Assembly: GCA_008711295.1 (NCBI GenBank)
Contig: VUYV01000015.1
Span: forward strand, 1,817,054-1,881,053
Direction of reading: 5' to 3'
Length of the DNA stretch: 64,000 nt
Source: Anarhynchus alexandrinus
Taxonomy: Eukaryota > Chordata > Aves > Charadriiformes > Charadriidae
Part shown: positions 63,701 through 64,000 of the stretch, piece after piece
How positions within the stretch are numbered: the stretch's first letter is position 1
Layout: every line of letters begins with the position of its first letter
Position numbers and translations under genes: made by a program
The notes under the pieces: generated by a model
Told to the model about the DNA's origin: nothing
Database searches by the model: none
What the model saw: only the letters and a program-made list of their open reading frames with translations

Positions 63701-64000
63701 AAATATTTAGATTAGGTGCAAGTAGGAATGTGGCATTATTTATGGATCCATATTTCTCTGGCATTTCAGATGCATGGTTGTTTTGCTCCTTAATAAATGC
63801 AGACGTTAAAAGAACAAGCACACACGAAGTGCTAATTTTAAAGCTTTGCAGCTCAGAGGAGAAAAATCTCCATGTTTTGTTAGAACTGCTTGTCTCCTGT
63901 TGCATGATAGAGAGAAATCATTTAACACACTTGCAGTTGCATTAAGCTTCTTTATTTCTGATACTTGTCATGGAGTGACATGTCTCACCTGTTAGTGCAG

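Overview
The window looks like avian nuclear DNA. It carries CR1 LINE fragments with the bird-type 3' end (short ATTCTATG or ATTCTGTG repeats), a solo ERV-type LTR with TGTC...GACA ends, a CpG-island promoter, and a spliced vertebrate gene with fairly compact introns. The species cannot be named. The two genes recognised, KIAA1328 (hinderin) and TPGS2, are neighbours on human 18q12. From memory, the syntenic bird segment is on the Z chromosome; that is inference.

Layout. Bases 1-6443 are the 5' part of TPGS2 on the minus strand. One coding exon is visible (2087-2166) and the rest is intron. A 292-base run of N (6444-6735) lies in the CpG island and probably hides TPGS2 exon 1. Bases 6780-7060 are a divergent promoter with ACTACAA-type elements, a CCAAT box and a YY1-like element on the hinderin start codon. 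KIAA1328 then runs rightwards. Coding exons 1-5 are at 7057-7108, 10861-10896, 12542-12681, 17477-17571 and 26148-26263; they total 439 nt in one continuous frame (146 codons plus one base). From 26264 to the end is part of intron 5. The later exons are not in the window.

Two of the hinderin introns look like minor-spliceosome (U12-type) introns. Intron 1 starts GTATCCTTT and has a U12-like branch site. Intron 5 starts ATATCCTTT, the signature of an AT-AC intron. Introns 2-4 are ordinary GT-AG.

The introns hold a 714-bp solo LTR (14979-15692), an ancient MIR SINE (about 18545-18668), five CR1 pieces (about 27060-27460, 29818-30300, 39801-39916, 42821-42888, 59455-59537), microsatellites and small tandem or inverted repeats. 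A 58-codon ORF for a possible secreted cysteine-rich peptide (40868-41044) has a strong start context and a downstream AATAAA. At 39641-40076 a near-identical 160-bp sequence occurs on both sides of a CR1 fragment and a single N. This looks like two haplotypes, with and without the CR1, joined by the assembler. No tRNA, rRNA, CRISPR or prokaryotic feature was seen.
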